DNA from: Ananas comosus
Taxonomy: Eukaryota; Streptophyta; Magnoliopsida; Poales; Bromeliaceae
Direction: 5' to 3'
Assembly (NCBI RefSeq): GCF_001540865.1
Contig: NC_033627.1
Span: forward strand, 1,870,432-1,934,431
Length of the DNA: 64,000 nucleotides
How positions within the stretch are numbered: position 1 is the first letter of the stretch; every line of letters starts with the position of its first letter. Positions 61,598 through 64,000 of this stretch are shown here, piece by piece. The notes below the pieces were generated by a model. That model did no database searches. It was not told the origin of the DNA and saw nothing but the letters and a program-made list of their open reading frames with translations. Made by a program: the position numbers and the translations under genes.

Positions 61598-62290
61598 GAA
61601 ACAGAGGCTCGAAACCCCTCAACACAAATCTGATGGCAAAATATACCTCTCACCCTGCACTCTCATAGCAAGTAGAAGGTATTATTAACGCACAGGAAAT
61701 CAACGTATACTAACCTAGGAGTTGCATAATGGAAAGAACACATACAGAGTTACACACTTAATTATATAAAAAGAAAAAATAAAACAGTTTGAAGATCAAA
61801 CCGTTTGAATTCGGATACCACGAGAAGATAAAACATTAAGCAAAGTAAAAAAAAAAAAAACAGCTTTTGATGAATCGAATCAGCTTAGAACCGGAATTTC
61901 CAATTCTTCGAATAACTACTAAATCCTATAAAATTTTACTAACGAGGCAATAAATCAAACCCTAAATCATTTTGCACTAACACAAGATTCATTTAAAAAA
62001 CAACAACAACAACAACAACAACAATGATAGCAAACCATCTGAAGAAAGAGGAGTATGCTCAGTCATCCTCAGACCCTAATTTATCAAATTCGTAAACAAA
62101 CAGAAAAACATCTGAACGTAAAATAAATAAATAAATAAATAAATAAATAAATGAGAAGGAAAAAAATTGAACCTCGTGTGGTAATCGCCATTGAAGGAGC
62201 TTCATATAGGAAAACGCTTTTGATCTAATTTAAAGCCATAGAAATGAACGAGAGAGAGAGAGAAAGAGAGAGTTGATTCACCGCCCCGTT
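61598..62290 (-). promoter_or_regulatory. TRB leader with possible leader intron
   Basis: A donor (CACGAG|GTTCAA) lies at 62172 and an acceptor (GTGCAG) at 61655, suggesting a leader intron of about 518 bp. The first exon would be at about 62173-62290, next to a GA repeat (about 62252-62271). The acceptor has a weak pyrimidine tract, so this is tentative. AAC (about 62002-62024) and AAAT (about 62124-62152) microsatellites lie inside. Confidence 0.4.
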
Positions 62291-63555
62291 CGTTTCCGGC
62301 TCCTCGCGTTGCGGCCGCATGTGGGGAGGAGAACGCACCGTTCTCGGGTCGGGTGGGGTTCGTTTGCGGAACCGGATCGCATCAGTCTCGAACCCGGTAA
62401 GGTAACGGGCTTGACCGACACGCTTAATGTTCGACTTAGAACTGGATCCACATTAGATTGAATCTTAAACTCCCCTTCACATTTGGACAAGTTTTTGTAG
62501 GCCATAAACTTAAATTAAATAAAAAAATTAATAATTCTAAAAATTTGATGTGATTCGAATTTAAAATTTTCTTCTTCGATAAATGATAAATAATAATAAA
62601 GGAAATAATTAATATACTTTAAAATTTTAAGTTGATAAAGAACGGTACTTTTATATATTTATGTTCAAAATATTGAACGAATTTGTTGTTCAATGGGATT
62701 TTTCCAGGGTGAATTCTACTACTAGGCCTCAGAACATTTAATCATATCTCATTTTGGACTTGAGACGATCTCCACTTCTACTATGCAAAACTTCTAATTA
62801 AGTTTCCTTTGGACTCAGGTTTTATCATACCTGCAACTTCTTAAACCAACATTTGATAATTTGAATTTTTAAAATTTTGATGTATAAATATACAGATCTA
62901 CCAAATGCAGTTTTAAAAGTTTCAGAGTGTAAATTTTTAACTTAAAAGCTCCTAGTCCAAAAGTCCATTGCAGGTGCAGTTTACACGATTTTTAATGCCA
63001 ATATTGGCCAAAGTTCATGCTCTAATCTGAAACACAAATGTCATATGAAGAACATTGTGTAAGGTTATCACATTTATTTACCATCTCCAAAGTAAACTGA
63101 GCAGGGAAATAGCAACTAAAATCTGAAGTTCCACATAATATTTTACACTCTTCATTTTTAACTAATTCCATCTATATGACCGTTTTATGAAGATGTGTAA
63201 CTCCTCATGAAATTCAATCCATATAGACAAAAATTTGCCACTCGAGCCTAATTAACTTTCACCAAAAGTTGAACTGTAATTTGGATACGCAGCTCCAGTA
63301 AATACAGATTTAAATCTACCAAAAATTGCGCTTCAACAGAAACATCAATGGCCAAATTTCAAGTACAAGATGATCAAACTGGCCCATATTTTCCACAGAG
63401 AAGTTCTTCGGAGCCAGCGCGACGCAGAAGAGGGCCTGAATCAATCAAATAAGATTTGTTCGTAAGAATTCTAAATAATAACAGTTAAAGAAAACATAAC
63501 TCAGTTGCCTTATAATACTGAAGAACAAAATGTTAGCTACATGAAGGAATGTTAC
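62291..63555. other. TRB upstream region and X8-gene 3' spacer
   Basis: A short GC-rich stretch (about 62281-62460) lies at the probable TRB promoter. The rest is AT-rich, with no gene seen. 63423-63437 could hold a further exon of the X8 gene (see that entry). Confidence 0.4.
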
Positions 63556-64000
63556 TCACTCAGAGGTAAGATACGAGCAGGATCCGTAACCTGTCAAACC
63601 ATCAACTATAATTAATCAACATGTGATTACAACATAGAGCTGATTCAATTTTGGATTCAGTGGATCAGGTCAAATTACGAATGTGTCTATCGAAAGCATC
63701 TTACTTGGATCTTTGCTAGTGATGGCGGCGGTTCCGCCGAAGTTACATGCAATGTCAGAGTTTCCATTCTGCTGGTAGTAGCTGTTGAAGGCGAAGGAGG
63801 CGTGAGAGAGGAGGGTGTCGGGCTGAAAGCAAGGCCCGCCGGGCTGCACCTGGGAGCAGTCGGTGGCCCCCGGACCGCAGGCCCAATCGAGGGCGTTCTG
63901 GAGGTCGGCCTGGGACACTCCGGGCCGGGCTACGCACCACGTCGTGCCCTCTACAAATGTGGTGTTGCCCTCCGGCGGCGAGAAGGTCGGGATCGGCGTC
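63556..64000 (-). CDS. X8-domain (CBM43) protein, plasmodesmal callose-binding-like, partial
   Basis: X8 domains bind beta-1,3-glucan (callose). PDCB proteins anchor at plasmodesmata through a GPI tail; X8 also ends many endo-1,3-beta-glucosidases. The gene enters from the right edge, so the N-terminus is missing. Exon 63705-64000 encodes GTTWCVARPGVSQADLQNAL, then the cysteine pattern WACG, TDC, GGPCF, SHASFAFNSYYQQ and ACNFGG. A second exon, 63590 down to 63556, adds YGSCSYLTSE with the last conserved Cys, then TGA. A donor (GTGAGT) overlaps that stop, and an acceptor lies near 63437, so splicing could extend the chain. The lead-in PTFSPPEGN suits a PDCB more than a glucosidase, but the missing part would decide. 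Confidence 0.85.

Noticed and set aside
1..64000. tRNA, rRNA, CRISPR, bacterial operon signals
   Set aside because: None seen; the window is plant nuclear DNA with spliced genes.

Overview
The window is nuclear DNA from a flowering plant, most likely a monocot. It is AT-rich, its genes carry many introns, and the intergenic space holds MITE-like inverted-repeat elements and GA/TA microsatellites. The coding exons read most like monocot homologues as I remember them. A commelinid such as pineapple would fit, but I cannot prove the species from sequence alone. All seven genes I can support lie on the minus strand. I rebuilt each by joining exons at consensus splice sites, and the six complete models keep an open frame from ATG to stop.

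Layout: root-type ferredoxin-NADP+ reductase (1594-4996, 6 exons, 378 aa); KXD1-like KxDL-motif protein (6227-8276, 3 exons, 130 aa); class III HD-ZIP transcription factor (12334-17403, 18 exons, 864 aa) with a miR165/166 target split by an intron; NF-YA subunit (44060-45617, 5 coding exons, 209 aa); NPH3/BTB protein close to Arabidopsis At1g30440 (48568-52251, 4 exons, 623 aa); single-Myb-histone/TRB telomere-repeat-binding protein (58126-61597, 6 exons, 300 aa); and an X8-domain (plasmodesmal callose-binding-like) protein cut by the right edge (63556-64000).

The most striking large-scale feature is that about 8.3 kb at 21288-29603 repeats 13229-21255 in the same orientation. It repeats the HD-ZIP III introns, exons and upstream DNA, but with dense one-base insertions and deletions. 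It begins right after a run of exactly 25 N. This looks like uncorrected long-read gap filling rather than a real tandem duplication, so the second 'gene' there should not be counted.

The remaining intergenic space (about 29.6-43.9 kb and 52.9-58.0 kb, plus 8.3-12.3 kb) holds two Tourist-like MITEs with TWA target duplications and several copies of three foldback element families. One of these is nested inside another with a near-perfect 9-bp target duplication. Several elements abut TA or GA microsatellites. I see no operon-like or functional gene clustering. The one possible thematic link is a telomere-repeat box in the HD-ZIP III leader and a telomere-box-binding TRB gene 40 kb away, which is inference only.
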